Assembly (NCBI RefSeq): GCF_964204645.1
Contig: NC_134030.1
Coordinates: 18,233,110-18,297,109, forward strand
Length of the DNA: 64,000 nucleotides
Direction: 5' to 3'
Source of the DNA: Tubulanus polymorphus
Lineage: Eukaryota > Nemertea > Palaeonemertea > Tubulaniformes > Tubulanidae
The notes under the pieces are model-generated. The model was not told where the DNA came from. It searched no databases and was given only the letters and a program-made list of their open reading frames with translations. This document shows, one piece after another, positions 36,255-46,353 of the stretch. Each line of letters starts with the position of its first letter. Position 1 is the stretch's first letter. Position numbers and translations under genes: made by a program.

Positions 36255-36457
36255 CTGTGCATATTTTGTTACCACAATCAATTGCAAAATTGTGATTTTT
36301 GTATATGGTCACCAGGGGAGTTGACCATTGGAATTGTTAAATTGTTGAGCATTTGAAACCACTTTCCAAGTGGGTATCGTGTCCCTGGACTCCTAGTTAC
36401 TTTCATACGCACATTATTTTTCTGAAGACAAACCATGTGGCCAACCAATAACGACAT
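36255..36457 (-). pseudogene. Unknown exon, array copy 3 (internal deletion)
   Basis: Borders as in copies 1 and 2, but 44 bases are missing (the part coding for the Met-Thr-Trp-Lys-Leu-Thr region), shifting the frame to an early stop. Confidence 0.65.
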
Positions 36458-36700
36458 CTGGAAGCAAGACAGCAAAACTTGTTTTGCCTACCAGAACTGA
36501 ACCTACAAACAACATCCTCATTTTATCATTTCCACACGATAAGTGGTTCATATGACAATTGAAGTTTCCGTATGACGATTTGTGCGTTAAAGAGATATTT
36601 TCGGATAATTCACTGGCCACAACGGACAAACGAATGCACTCTCGTTTAGTTAATGTAGTTATATTTCTTAGTTAACATCCTACGCCGTGACAAATTTCAG

Positions 36701-36949
36701 TGAAATAATGCAAAATGACCACGATGGGAAGAGAATACAGGGGAACTTTGAATCAAGTGCGATCCGGGAAAACGTGTCAAGCCTGGAATTCTCGATCACC
36801 TCACAAACATGACCGTTACAATATGCTCTCCGACCGGAATACGGCTGCGAATTATTGTAGGAACCCCGACAATACAACAGGAGGACCCTGGTGTTATACC
36901 ACTGATCCCGCAGTACGTTGGGAATACTGCGACGTGAAAATATGTCCAG
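36701..36949 (+). pseudogene. Kringle-domain exon, copy 3 (stop before Cys1)
   Basis: 249 bases, nearly identical to copy 2, including the TAA at 36706-36708 before Cys1. One change gives DPAVRWEYC in place of DPALRWEYC. The shared TAA implies that copies 2 and 3 derive from each other. Confidence 0.8.
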
Positions 36950-37510
36950 GTAAATAAATTCTCTGTCATGAGGCCAGTAGCTTAAAAGTTTGCTGTAAGT
37001 CTAGTTAATTGTCTGCGGCCATAATGCGGTAAAGATCTCACAATACAGAAAAGAAAAATTAATTCTCGAGTTTTCTCTTTATTTGACATTTTACTGTATC
37101 CTATTAGTCATCTCCAGGAACTTTTCAGTATTCCCCAAAGAAGTAAAATGTCGGAATAATGTATAGCTCAAGAAAAGCTTTCGGACTTATTTTTCTTTTC
37201 TGTATTGTGAGATGTTCATTATCGCTCCAACATGGACACTGTGTTTGGTCAGGATCATCAGGGGCAAGTTGCTAAGAATTTGATTGAAATTAACTGGGAA
37301 TGAATGCCACAGCGACAATTTGCACAGTAGTATAACAATTTTTTTACTCACTAAACCTTTTTGAATCTGGTTTCTGATAATGCTACGGTAAAATTTAGTT
37401 TCATTTTCACTACGTCAATTATCCACAGGTTAAGCAAAGTTCAACTCACTTTTGGACAACTGACACCTGTTGTGGTTTTTACTTTCATACGCAGGGGCGT
37501 TGAATAATAC

Positions 37511-37999
37511 AACTAAGTATTCTCTCTATTATCTAGAAATATTTTATACATTAGAATATCATATCTGCGTAAATTATTTTAGAAATATTGTTACATTTAA
37601 TACATTTAATAGCAGGGCACATTCAGTCGTCGCTATATCGATCCCAAAAGTAGAGAAGGTAACATTTTAATAAGGCGAGGCAAATGATTTTAAACAAAAG
37701 GGCACATTCAATTTCAAGCCGAGTTGCTTTTTCCTGATCGGGGCGTGGAAGCGTGGAAGCGTGGAAGCGTTCGTGAAATCAGGATCTTTCAGCGTGGAAG
37801 CGTTCGTGAAAACTAGGCTTTATGTATGAGATCGAAGCCTGATTTTTCTAATTCGGTTGGTTATTTCTCGTTTCAGATCATTCAACTACTGATCTACCGA
37901 AGGTGAGAATCTGCCTCTCAAGCCTTAGTCAAATCAGGGAAGTAGTTCTTAGGAAGAGAGTTCAAGTATCCGAATAACCATAGAAGCGATAACACTAAA
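37511..37999. other. No gene seen; short gcgtggaa repeats
   Basis: gcgtggaa occurs three times in tandem at about 37742-37770, and gcgtggaagcgttcgtgaaa twice (about 37759 and 37793). Confidence 0.6.
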
Positions 38000-38078
38000 A
38001 ACCTAATTTTCTAATGAGTAAATACAGTTTATTAACACGAACGTTTTCGGGATCATATCCCCTCATCGGGTGAAATAC
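38000..38078 (-). mobile_element. Tail of an older Penelope-like element
   Basis: The minus strand reads cacccgatgaggggatatgatcccgaaaacgttcgtgttaataaac, here split by feature 38045-38069. It appears to be the 3' part of the element whose GIY-YIG region lies at 43266-43937, separated from it by the inserted inverted pair. Confidence 0.55.
38045..38069 (-). ncRNA. Hammerhead-like core, mutated
   Basis: CCGATGA, a strong stem II (GGGAT/ATCCC, loop ATG), then GAAAA. The conserved U of CUGANGA is C, so self-cleavage is unlikely. Confidence 0.45.
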
Positions 38079-38093
38079 AAGTGAATCAAATGA
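38079..38093. repeat. 15-bp direct repeat, left
   Basis: aagtgaatcaaatga, identical to 43251-43265. Probable target-site duplication of the inserted Penelope-like pair. Confidence 0.7.
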
Positions 38094-38201
38094 GACGAGA
38101 AGATACACAATATCCGTGTAAGAAGATAACAAGAGAAATCCCACAATAAGTTCAGCCAAAACGAGAAACTTAAATAGAAGAGTTATATATATTTGCGCAA
38201 C

Positions 38202-38232
38202 GTTTCGGCTAAAGACTATTAGCCATCATCAG
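38202..38232 (-). ncRNA. Hammerhead ribozyme core, minus copy
   Basis: CTGATGA, stem II GGCTA/TAGCC, GAAAC; identical to 43146-43176. Hammerhead ribozymes are known in the terminal regions of Penelope-like elements. Confidence 0.7.
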
Positions 38233-38554
38233 GCGTACTGAGTACAGGAGAATATTACAAGATATTTATCCAAGACCAAAACAATAGAAGCAGAGTGAGT
38301 GATTAAAATATTGAAAGGGTAATAGATTAAAGTAATGACATAACAACTAGAAAACAATGCTAAAGTAAGCAAGGCAAACTAAGGGCAATGTAGATTAAAG
38401 TAATTAATAAACAAAGACACAAGCTAAAGTGATTAAAACGCGAGGACAAGCTAAGGGGTAATCAAATAAAACAAAGAGAAGGAACATGAAAGGCGATAAT
38501 CAGTGAGTGAGTGGAAACAAGCAAACTATGATAAAGGCAAAACAATGGAGGGAA

Positions 38555-40587
38555 TTAGTATAACGGGGGTACAAGAGAAGCGAGAAATTTGGAGATCAAA
38601 ATGTTGTGGGGGGAGAAACCGTTATTCAAATTAACACAATTTTCCAAGTTTTCAATAATCAGGGCCGATTCCATAATGTGTCGTTTAATCTTTTCTGAAC
38701 AGGGGAAAATTATGGAGGCATTTTCAAAATCAAAATTGTGGCTGGTTTCGTATACGTGATTGGCAACACCGCTTTCAGGCTTAAAATTCTTTACATCATT
38801 CTTATGTTCACGAATGCGCTTGTGTAAATCGCGTCCGGTTTCGCCGATATATATTTTGTTACACACTTTACAGGGAATTTTATATACACCAATGTTCAGG
38901 GGTTCAATTTTGGGGGAGTTATGAGTAAGATTACGACTAAGTTTGTTGTTATAAGTAAAAATGAGTTGTTTGTTTAAGAGATGGAGGGGAGTTTTAGATT
39001 TTTCCAGAAAAGGAACAAAAGGTACAATAATAGGCTGTTTACGCGCGCGGGTCCCTTGAGAGTGACTGAAATGTGAACGACGGGCTCTCAAGAGAGCTTT
39101 ATTCAAAATGTCGTCGGGGTAAGCTAATTTATTAAGAGAGGTCTTGATCTGGGTTAGTTCATCATCCAAGAAAAGGGGGTCACAAATCCTTAATGCGCGA
39201 AGGAATAAGCTTTGGGCAACACTAAGTTTAATGTTATGAGCGGTGAAGGAGAAATAATGTAGGTATGTTCCAGAGTGGGTAGGTTTCCTATAAACCGAGA
39301 ATTTTAGACAAGACAAACAATTGTGTATACAAACATCAAGGAAAGGGATTTTCCCATCAACTTCCAATTCAAATGTGAAGTTCAAGGAGGGATAAAAAGA
39401 GTTAATAAATGTGAGAAATTGATCAATATCAAAGTCAAAAGGTATAAGGGCAAGAATATCATCAACGTATCGTAACCAAAGTTTAGGGAGAGTATCTGTG
39501 TAAAGAGGTAGTAATTCGGTTTCAACGTGTTCCAGGAAAAGATTTGCTAGAATGGGACTAAGCGGGTTCCCCATAGCCATGCCAAAAACCTGTTCGAAAT
39601 ATGAATTGTTGAAACTAAAAAAGGAGTTCTGGGTGCAAAGTTCAATTAATTCGATAATACAATCAGTAGGAATGTCAAAATTGAAATCCAACGAAGGAAG
39701 TTTCCGTTTAAGAAAATCAAGGGTAGGCCTAAGAGGAACATTGGTAAAAAGAGAACTAGCATCAAACGAAATGAATCTATCGTTACCAGGAATAATGTTT
39801 TTTAACCGTTCTAATAAATCTTGGTTGTGTCGTAAATGCGAGGCGGAGAAAGAACCAAGAGCCGGTGATAATTGTTTAGCCAGAAATTTGGATAAACGAT
39901 AAGAGGGCGAATTACAATTAGATACAATGGGGCGCAGCGGAACATCTTTCTTATGGATTTTGGGGAGCCCATAGATATAAGGTAGGGAGGGTAGACGTGA
40001 TTGAAATTTCGAAAGAATATCTTTAGAGTCCGGAAACCGTTGGATAATACCAGACAGATTCTTATTGAATGAAGCTTGCATACGTGAGAGAGGGTTGGAT
40101 TTCAATGGTTTATAAACATTAGAGTCACCAAGAAGGGAGAACATTTTTTGATTATAATCACAGATATCTAAGAGAACAATTTTGCCACCTTTATCAGCTT
40201 TTGAAATACGAACAGAGTCTAGTTTTCTGAGTTCAGAGAGGGCAATCCTGAAACGACGAGGTAAAATTCTGAGTAATTATAACGGAGGTTATCACAAATA
40301 GTTTGTAAGTTCATAAACATAAAATTGTAGTCAAAATTCGAGGAAGATGTCTTGCGCTGTTCTAATTCCGACATAAAATCCAGGATGTTCGTCTTGCGGT
40401 GAGGTAAAGAAAAGTTCAAACCGAAGCCAAGGAGTTGAAGTTGATACAACGTGAGCGAAACGGAGGAGAGATTCACAATAATGTCCGTGTTGCTAAACTT
40501 AGTCCAAGGACTAAGAATAATGAGCTGTTGAAGTTTCGAATTAAGTTTACAAGAATTGTCAGAAAAATGACGGTTACCGGAGTCCAT
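38555..40587 (-). pseudogene. Penelope RT/GIY-YIG ORF, one-base frameshift
   Basis: The same protein as the intact plus-strand copy, beginning MDSGNRHFSDNSC at 40587. It is interrupted after about 105 residues because the A-run at 40263-40266 has four bases where the partner has five. The rest (38555-40144 onward) is open for 529 codons with RT motifs and the GIY-YIG domain. One base in a homopolymer is also the commonest sequencing error, so this copy may in fact be intact. Confidence 0.9.
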
Positions 40588-40640
40588 AACGATAGAGCTG
40601 AGTAAGTTGAAGAGATGCGGGTCCGGAAGTTGAGATCTGA

Positions 40641-40738
40641 GGTAATTGTGCGCTTGCCGAGATCTGAAGAAATGATAATCGCAATCATCTTTAGCTTTGC
40701 CGATCGCTGATCTTAGATGAGAATTTGCTTGCTTCGGA
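40641..40738. other. Spacer between the inverted Penelope copies
   Basis: About 98 bases not shared between the arms. It contains two imperfect forms of gccgagatctgaag/gccgatcgctgatctt. Confidence 0.6.
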
Positions 40739-40789
40739 AGATCTCAACTTCCGGACCCGCATCTCTTCAACTTACTCAGCTCTATCGTT

Positions 40790-42823
40790 ATGGACTCCGG
40801 TAACCGTCATTTTTCTGACAATTCTTGTAAACTTAATTCGAAACTTCAACAGCTCATTATTCTTAGTCCTTGGACTAAGTTTAGCAACACGGACATTATT
40901 GTGAATCTCTCCTCCGTTTCGCTCACGTTGTATCAACTTCAACTCCTTGGCTTCGGTTTGAACTTTTCTTTACCTCACCGCAAGACGAACATCCTGGATT
41001 TTATGTCGGAATTAGAACAGCGCAAGACATCTTCCTCGAATTTTGACTACAATTTTATGTTTATGAACTTACAAACTATTTGTGATAACCTCCGTTATAA
41101 TTACTCAGAATTTTTACCTCGTCGTTTCAGGATTGCCCTCTCTGAACTCAGAAAACTAGACTCTGTTCGTATTTCAAAAGCTGATAAAGGTGGCAAAATT
41201 GTTCTCTTAGATATCTGTGATTATAATCAAAAAATGTTCTCCCTTCTTGGTGACTCTAATGTTTATAAACCATTGAAATCCAACCCTCTCTCACGTATGC
41301 AAGCTTCATTCAATAAGAATCTGTCTGGTATTATCCAACGGTTTCCGGACTCTAAAGATATTCTTTCGAAATTTCAATCACGTCTACCCTCCCTACCTTA
41401 TATCTATGGGCTCCCCAAAATCCATAAGAAAGATGTTCCGCTGCGCCCCATTGTATCTAATTGTAATTCGCCCTCTTATCGTTTATCCAAATTTCTGGCT
41501 AAACAATTATCACCGGCTCTTGGTTCTTTCTCCGCCTCGCATTTACGACACAACCAAGATTTATTAGAACGGTTAAAAAACATTATTCCTGGTAACGATA
41601 GATTCATTTCGTTTGATGCTAGTTCTCTTTTTACCAATGTTCCTCTTAGGCCTACCCTTGATTTTCTTAAACGGAAACTTCCTTCGTTGGATTTCAATTT
41701 TGACATTCCTACTGATTGTATTATCGAATTAATTGAACTTTGCACCCAGAACTCCTTTTTTAGTTTCAACAATTCATATTTCGAACAGGTTTTTGGCATG
41801 GCTATGGGGAACCCGCTTAGTCCCATTCTAGCAAATCTTTTCCTGGAACACGTTGAAACCGAATTACTACCTCTTTACACAGATACTCTCCCTAAACTTT
41901 GGTTACGATACGTTGATGATATTCTTGCCCTTATACCTTTTGACTTTGATATTGATCAATTTCTCACATTTATTAACTCTTTTTATCCCTCCTTGAACTT
42001 CACATTTGAATTGGAAGTTGATGGGAAAATCCCTTTCCTTGATGTTTGTATACACAATTGTTTGTCTTGTCTAAAATTCTCGGTTTATAGGAAACCTACC
42101 CACTCTGGAACATACCTACATTATTTCTCCTTCACCGCTCATAACATTAAACTTAGTGTTGCCCAAAGCTTATTCCTTCGCGCATTAAGGATTTGTGACC
42201 CCCTTTTCTTGGATGATGAACTAACCCAGATCAAGACCTCTCTTAATAAATTAGCTTACCCCGACGACATTTTGAATAAAGCTCTCTTGAGAGCCCGTCG
42301 TTCACATTTCAGTCACTCTCAAGGGACCCGCGCGCGTAAACAGCCTATTATTGTACCTTTTGTTCCTTTTCTGGAAAAATCTAAAACTCCCCTCCATCTC
42401 TTAAACAAACAACTCATTTTTACTTATAACAACAAACTTAGTCGTAATCTTACTCATAACTCCCCCAAAATTGAACCCCTGAACATTGGTGTATATAAAA
42501 TTCCCTGTAAAGTGTGTAACAAAATATATATCGGCGAAACCGGACGCGATTTACACAAGCGCATTCGTGAACATAAGAATGATGTAAAGAATTTTAAGCC
42601 TGAAAGCGGTGTTGCCAATCACGTATACGAAACCAGCCACAATTTTGATTTTGAAAATGCCTCCATAATTTTCCCCTGTTCAGAAAAGATTAAACGACAC
42701 ATTATGGAATCGGCCCTGATTATTGAAAACTTGGAAAATTGTGTTAATTTGAATAACGGTTTCTCCCCCCACAACATTTTGATCTCCAAATTTCTCGCTT
42801 CTCTTGTACCCCCGTTATACTAA
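40790..42823 (+). CDS. Penelope-like reverse transcriptase with GIY-YIG endonuclease
   Basis: 677 codons, uninterrupted. The N-terminal ~190 residues are element-specific. RT motifs follow: GLPKIHK (~205), FDASSLFTNVPL (~275), MAMGNPLSPILANLFLE (~337) and RYVDDILAL (~373) with the catalytic Asp pair. A connector region comes next (RRSHFSHSQGTRARKQ, ~505), then a GIY-YIG nuclease from about 566 (GVYKIPCKVCNKIYIGETGR, RIREH). Such proteins copy their own RNA at a nick made by the GIY-YIG domain (family knowledge). The YVDD-type RT plus the C-terminal GIY-YIG define the Penelope class. Its intact frame and near identity to the minus copy suggest recent activity. Confidence 0.95.
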   Translation: MDSGNRHFSDNSCKLNSKLQQLIILSPWTKFSNTDIIVNLSSVSLTLYQLQLLGFGLNFSLPHRKTNILDFMSELEQRKTSSSNFDYNFMFMNLQTICDNLRYNYSEFLPRRFRIALSELRKLDSVRISKADKGGKIVLLDICDYNQKMFSLLGDSNVYKPLKSNPLSRMQASFNKNLSGIIQRFPDSKDILSKFQSRLPSLPYIYGLPKIHKKDVPLRPIVSNCNSPSYRLSKFLAKQLSPALGSFSASHLRHNQDLLERLKNIIPGNDRFISFDASSLFTNVPLRPTLDFLKRKLPSLDFNFDIPTDCIIELIELCTQNSFFSFNNSYFEQVFGMAMGNPLSPILANLFLEHVETELLPLYTDTLPKLWLRYVDDILALIPFDFDIDQFLTFINSFYPSLNFTFELEVDGKIPFLDVCIHNCLSCLKFSVYRKPTHSGTYLHYFSFTAHNIKLSVAQSLFLRALRICDPLFLDDELTQIKTSLNKLAYPDDILNKALLRARRSHFSHSQGTRARKQPIIVPFVPFLEKSKTPLHLLNKQLIFTYNNKLSRNLTHNSPKIEPLNIGVYKIPCKVCNKIYIGETGRDLHKRIREHKNDVKNFKPESGVANHVYETSHNFDFENASIIFPCSEKIKRHIMESALIIENLENCVNLNNGFSPHNILISKFLASLVPPLY

Positions 42824-43145
42824 TTCCCTCCATTGTTTTGCCTTTATCATAGTTTGCTTGTTTCCACTCACTCACTGATTATCGCCTTTCATGTTCCTTC
42901 TCTTTGTTTTATTTGATTACCCCTTAGCTTGTCCTCGCGTTTTAATCACTTTAGCTTGTGTCTTTGTTTATTAATTACTTTAATCTACATTGCCCTTAGT
43001 TTGCCTTGCTTACTTTAGCATTGTTTTCTAGTTGTTATGTCATTACTTTAATCTATTACCCTTTCAATATTTTAATCACTCACTCTGCTTCTATTGTTTT
43101 GGTCTTGGATAAATATCTTGTAATATTCTCCTGTACTCAGTACGC

Positions 43146-43176
43146 CTGATGATGGCTAATAGTCTTTAGCCGAAAC
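43146..43176 (+). ncRNA. Hammerhead ribozyme core, plus copy
   Basis: CTGATGA at 43146-43152, stem II GGCTA (43154-43158) with TAGCC (43167-43171), GAAAC at 43172-43176. All invariant core bases are present. I could not settle the pairing of stems I and III. Confidence 0.7.
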
Positions 43177-43250
43177 GTTGCGCAAATATATATAACTCTT
43201 CTATTTAAGTTTCTCGTTTTGGCTGAACTTATTGTGGGATTTCTCTTGTT

Positions 43251-43265
43251 AAGTGAATCAAATGA
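43251..43265. repeat. 15-bp direct repeat, right
   Basis: aagtgaatcaaatga, identical to 38079-38093, directly abutting the end of the plus-strand Penelope copy. Confidence 0.7.
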
Positions 43266-43937
43266 TTAAACTACAGGTTTATATACAACATAAGTTACAA
43301 AATTACAAGTGCTAAATTCTAAACTAATTACAAACCAAGTATCTAATTACAAGCTAATTATTTGAATACATTTAGGATAAAGGATGAGCCGTTTTGAAAT
43401 AATTGTTTTTTTAAAGAGGGTCGTTGCGCTTTAATAAACAGGGCCTCCATAATTTTACAGTCGAGATCAGATGAACCTTTTGTCTAGAATTTTGAATTTG
43501 TTGTCACTGAATTCCTGATCACAAGTGTGACAAATTGCGAGATGTTGTCCAATCGCAGAAGTCTTTGACCTGTGTTCTCTAATCCTGATGGCCAAATGTC
43601 GTTTAGTTTTCCCAATATAGGAAGTGTTTATATCACATAAACAATTAAATTTATATATGACTTTAGCCTTCAGCGATTTAGGGGTAGCACATTTCAAAGA
43701 GAAAAAATTCTTTATTTTGGTCGTAGTGAATGCGCATTTCAAGTTGATTTCAAAATTCCTTTTAAATAGATGTTTTAATTTTCGGGCAAATAGGATTGAC
43801 GGGTTACCAATATACGGTAATGAAATTAATACCATCTTCATCAACAGGTTTCGGTTTAGGTTCTGAGTTCTGAGTTCTGTCTTGATTTCAAAATTTGCCC
43901 ATGGTGACCCCATCAACTTGCTTGAAAATACGATCAT
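43266..43937 (-). pseudogene. Second Penelope-like element, GIY-YIG end
   Basis: The minus-strand frame 43467-43937 has KAKVIYKFNCLCDINTSYIGK, here one residue over a short motif, so read as VIYKFNCLCD plus TSYIGKTKRHLAIRIREH: a GIY-YIG domain of a different Penelope lineage from the inverted pair. SLPYIGNPSILFARKLKH is the connector after the RT. The RT itself is lost, replaced at 43905 by an inverted piece. Confidence 0.8.
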
Positions 43938-44090
43938 TGTACATGAACAATCCCGACTCTAAACCTTCATATGATCAGGCTACATTCAAAGAATTACTGA
44001 AAATCGCAACTTCGGGATTGTTCATGTACAATGATCGTATTTTCAAGCAAGTTGATGGGGTCACCATGGGCAGCCCCTTAGGCCCAACCT
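43895..44090 (+). mobile_element. Snap-back inversion of Penelope RT sequence
   Basis: The plus strand encodes LFMYNDRIFKQVDGVTMGSP, an RT motif with MGSPLGPTL. The ~68 bases coding it (about 44006-44073) occur inverted at 43901-43968, separated by a ~37-base loop. The junction joins this to the minus-strand GIY-YIG part. Confidence 0.8.
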
Positions 44091-44949
44091 TATGTAAGAC
44101 TTTGATACACAACGTAAAACAAATAATTATAATCCAAGATCAAACACGAGGGACAGCAATCGGTATGACTATATAGAGCGTTGTTTATTCTTCGAGTCGG
44201 TTAGTAGATTTGACAGTGATATAATAAATGTTAGTATCTTTTATACATAATAGTTGCTATTTACAAAAAACAAAACATGAATATAATTAAAAACCATGAG
44301 CACTAATTAGGCTATGTCTGGGCGGAACCGGTTAATCCGTGTTCCGCTCAGGCCTAACATATAGCTCCCCCCCCCTACTTAGAGTTCGACCCGAACTTTA
44401 CATATATAAGAGGGTAGAAACAATAAAGTTTAAGAAAACAAAAGGTTGGGGAAACAGAAGGAAGAAATACATGCATTTAAAAGCTGAACATATATCATAG
44501 AAAACGTAATGTAAAATGCATACAAAATTGCGAAACAATACAGACGAAAAGAGAAAAAACATACAAAATAACGAGAAAATAAAAAAAAATTCATTGGCAA
44601 TGGCAAAATAAGAGAAAAGAAATCATACAAAATAGTGAAATTAATCGTACAAATGTAAATAAGTAAATCATGTGATAAACACAACAAAACATTTAACATC
44701 GAAAAAAAAACAAAATATGGCAACAAAAGTTTACATATACTTCGGAGAATAGAATATGAAGAATCATAACAAATAGCGAGAGAAAAGAATAACACATGTA
44801 ATATGAAAATTGCCAATGGTAAATAAGAACAACCATACAAAATATTGAAAACAAGCGTATACGGAAAACAATAAAAATCATGCAATTAGACTAAAAAACA
44901 CATAAAGATTGAACAATACATGACTTTGTCAGCAAATAGACATGCAAAC
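44091..44949. other. A-rich stretch, no gene recognised
   Basis: 44420-44900 is A-rich on the plus strand with recurring words (catacaaaat, gagaaaa). The 151-codon minus frame here is hydrophobic only because of the T-rich strand. A short palindromic run ggcggaaccggttaatccgt lies near 44320. Confidence 0.5.
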
Positions 44950-45208
44950 ATTTGGGTTTCTTCTCTTTTTTTTCTATACGATGCTATTTAATTCTTGTGC
45001 ATTTATATCCTGCATCTCGAGCTCAAATTCCACATTTGGCGCAGGTAACATGGTCCGAAGTGAAATGGCCTGGATCCATGAAACGGTCACAACGTTCGGT
45101 AGCTGCATTTCTATTGCTGCTGATGAGGAGTTTTCTTAGGTTTGCCGGTTGGCGGTACGCGATGACTGGTCTTAGTGGTATTATGTCGCGTATGATCATC
45201 CTCTTCGA
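44950..45208 (-). pseudogene. Third Penelope-like fragment (RT-GIY connector)
   Basis: Minus strand: RDIIPLRPVIAYRQPANLRK, then CDRFMDPGHF and CAKCG. The RPVIAYRQPANLRxLL block followed by Cys pairs is typical of the segment between RT and GIY-YIG in Penelope-like proteins. It adjoins the 3' end of the receptor gene on the same strand. Confidence 0.55.
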
Positions 45209-46353
45209 TTATGGGTTGGAGATCTGATATGAATCATCGAACACCGGTGTCCCTTCACTACCGTTTACCACGGGTTTCGGAGACACCGGTGTCTCTTCGC
45301 ACTTTTTTGTTTTCAGATTCATTCGATTCCACGATCGGCAGTCGCTACGAGCGCAACCTGTCGACCAAACTAGAAACCTCTCGACGAACGCTTCCCTAAC
45401 CTTTCCACTGGTCATCGCGTAAATGAGGTAATTGACCGAGTAGCTTATTTCCCAAAGGATGACGGACATCGGACCCGATACGGTACAGACTTCAATACTT
45501 GTCGTAATTGTGGGAGCACGCCTGCGAGCGTTATAGTAATTGTACCAGGAAATAGTAATACGAGAAAAACGAGCATGACGAACAGCATGAGACGAGTGAC
45601 TCTGTTATTGGTCAGTTTGACAGCGGCGATCGGTATTCTCGCACTGCGCCTGCGCAAGACTCCGACTATACTGACGCAACAGATTTTTAAAATGATAAAA
45701 GGCAAGTAGCCAATCATAAGAGCCCCTAACGTGGGTGACTGGTAGCGTTGACTGGGTAGCCAACAAGTGACGTCATAGTCCATCCACGGACGCAGGGAAC
45801 CGTCGACTAGCATAACGCATAGGACGCCGAGAACCGTGCAACAGGAGGCGCCACATGCCGTTTGACGGCGGCACAAACGCAACGCCGACATCGGAAAACA
45901 GACAACGATGAAACGTTCAACACTGATCAATGTTACCAACCAACTGCTCAATGCCGCGAAATACAAACTTATATATTTGAGAAAAGTTTTTGCCAACACG
46001 CCACCGACCACGATGACCAAGGGTCCACCCGAAAGCGCGCTGATGGAATTAATCCAGAAAATACCGTACAATACCAAATCACACCCGTCGCTCACGGCTA
46101 AAACTGTCAGGTAGACCGCGAACGAGCTCTTGCGCATTTTCTGCGACGTCATAACGATAAATGATACGACATTCGACATCAGACCGAAGACAATAAAGAA
46201 CGACGTGCAAATAATGTGAACCCATTTCACCCACGGGTTCATAGTGTTCACCAACTCGACGGGGTACACGAAATAGAGGAAACAGTACGATCCTTGCAGG
46301 TTTCCTTCTCGTTGATGACTTCCATTCGGCGCGTGATTTGATGTCGAATTCAT
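45209..46353 (-). CDS. Rhodopsin-class G-protein-coupled receptor, frameshift before TM7
   Basis: Single-exon plasma-membrane receptor. The N-terminus has NSTS and NGSH glycosylation sites. TM1 (~46-70) has Asn in GLMSNVVSF, TM2 has LAVSD with the sodium-site Asp, and TM3 ends in ERF in place of DRY. A Cys in DVTCW (187) suits the ECL2 disulfide. TM5 is ~205-230 and TM6 ~255-278 (FLVLLFPGTITITL). The frame then drifts and would stop at 45445, but another frame (from about 45535 to 45209) supplies TM7 with VNYLIYAMTSGKVREAF, the NPxxY region. One indel at about 45510-45535 reconciles them. Style resembles lophotrochozoan peptide receptors (FMRFamide-receptor-like); ligand unknown. A real mutation or an assembly error are both possible. 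Confidence 0.85.

Larger units (their letters stand above)
33600..37510. repeat. Three-copy tandem segmental duplication (~1.3 kb unit)
   Basis: The sequence from the minus-strand exon through the kringle exon to about 500 bases beyond is repeated three times. Equivalent points lie 1,329 and 1,242 bases apart. Copies are roughly 95% alike. Unit 2 lacks a ~70-base piece around 36070 that units 1 and 3 keep (aatttgcacagtagtataac region). Confidence 0.92.
38094..40640 (-). mobile_element. Penelope-like element, minus-strand copy
   Basis: Left arm of an inverted pair. It matches 40739-43250 in reverse, from agatctcaacttccggaccc (about 40640) to attgtgggatttctcttgtt (38128), plus 34 extra bases at its outer end. 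It includes the broken ORF and a hammerhead core. Confidence 0.9.
40739..43250 (+). mobile_element. Penelope-like element, plus-strand copy (complete ORF)
   Basis: Right arm of the inverted pair: a short leader, an intact ORF (40790-42823), ~300 bases of A+T-rich 3' sequence, a hammerhead core at 43146, and the end at 43250. It carries no LTR or poly(A) tail. Confidence 0.92.

Noticed and set aside
39552-39902. 116-codon frames antisense to the Penelope ORFs (also 41476-41826)
   Set aside because: Shadows of the RT coding sequence; identical in both copies because the copies are identical.
44430-44885. A 151-codon minus-strand frame that looks like a multi-pass membrane protein
   Set aside because: Hydrophobicity comes only from a T-rich strand (Phe, Leu, Ile, Tyr); no topology signal or homology is recognised.
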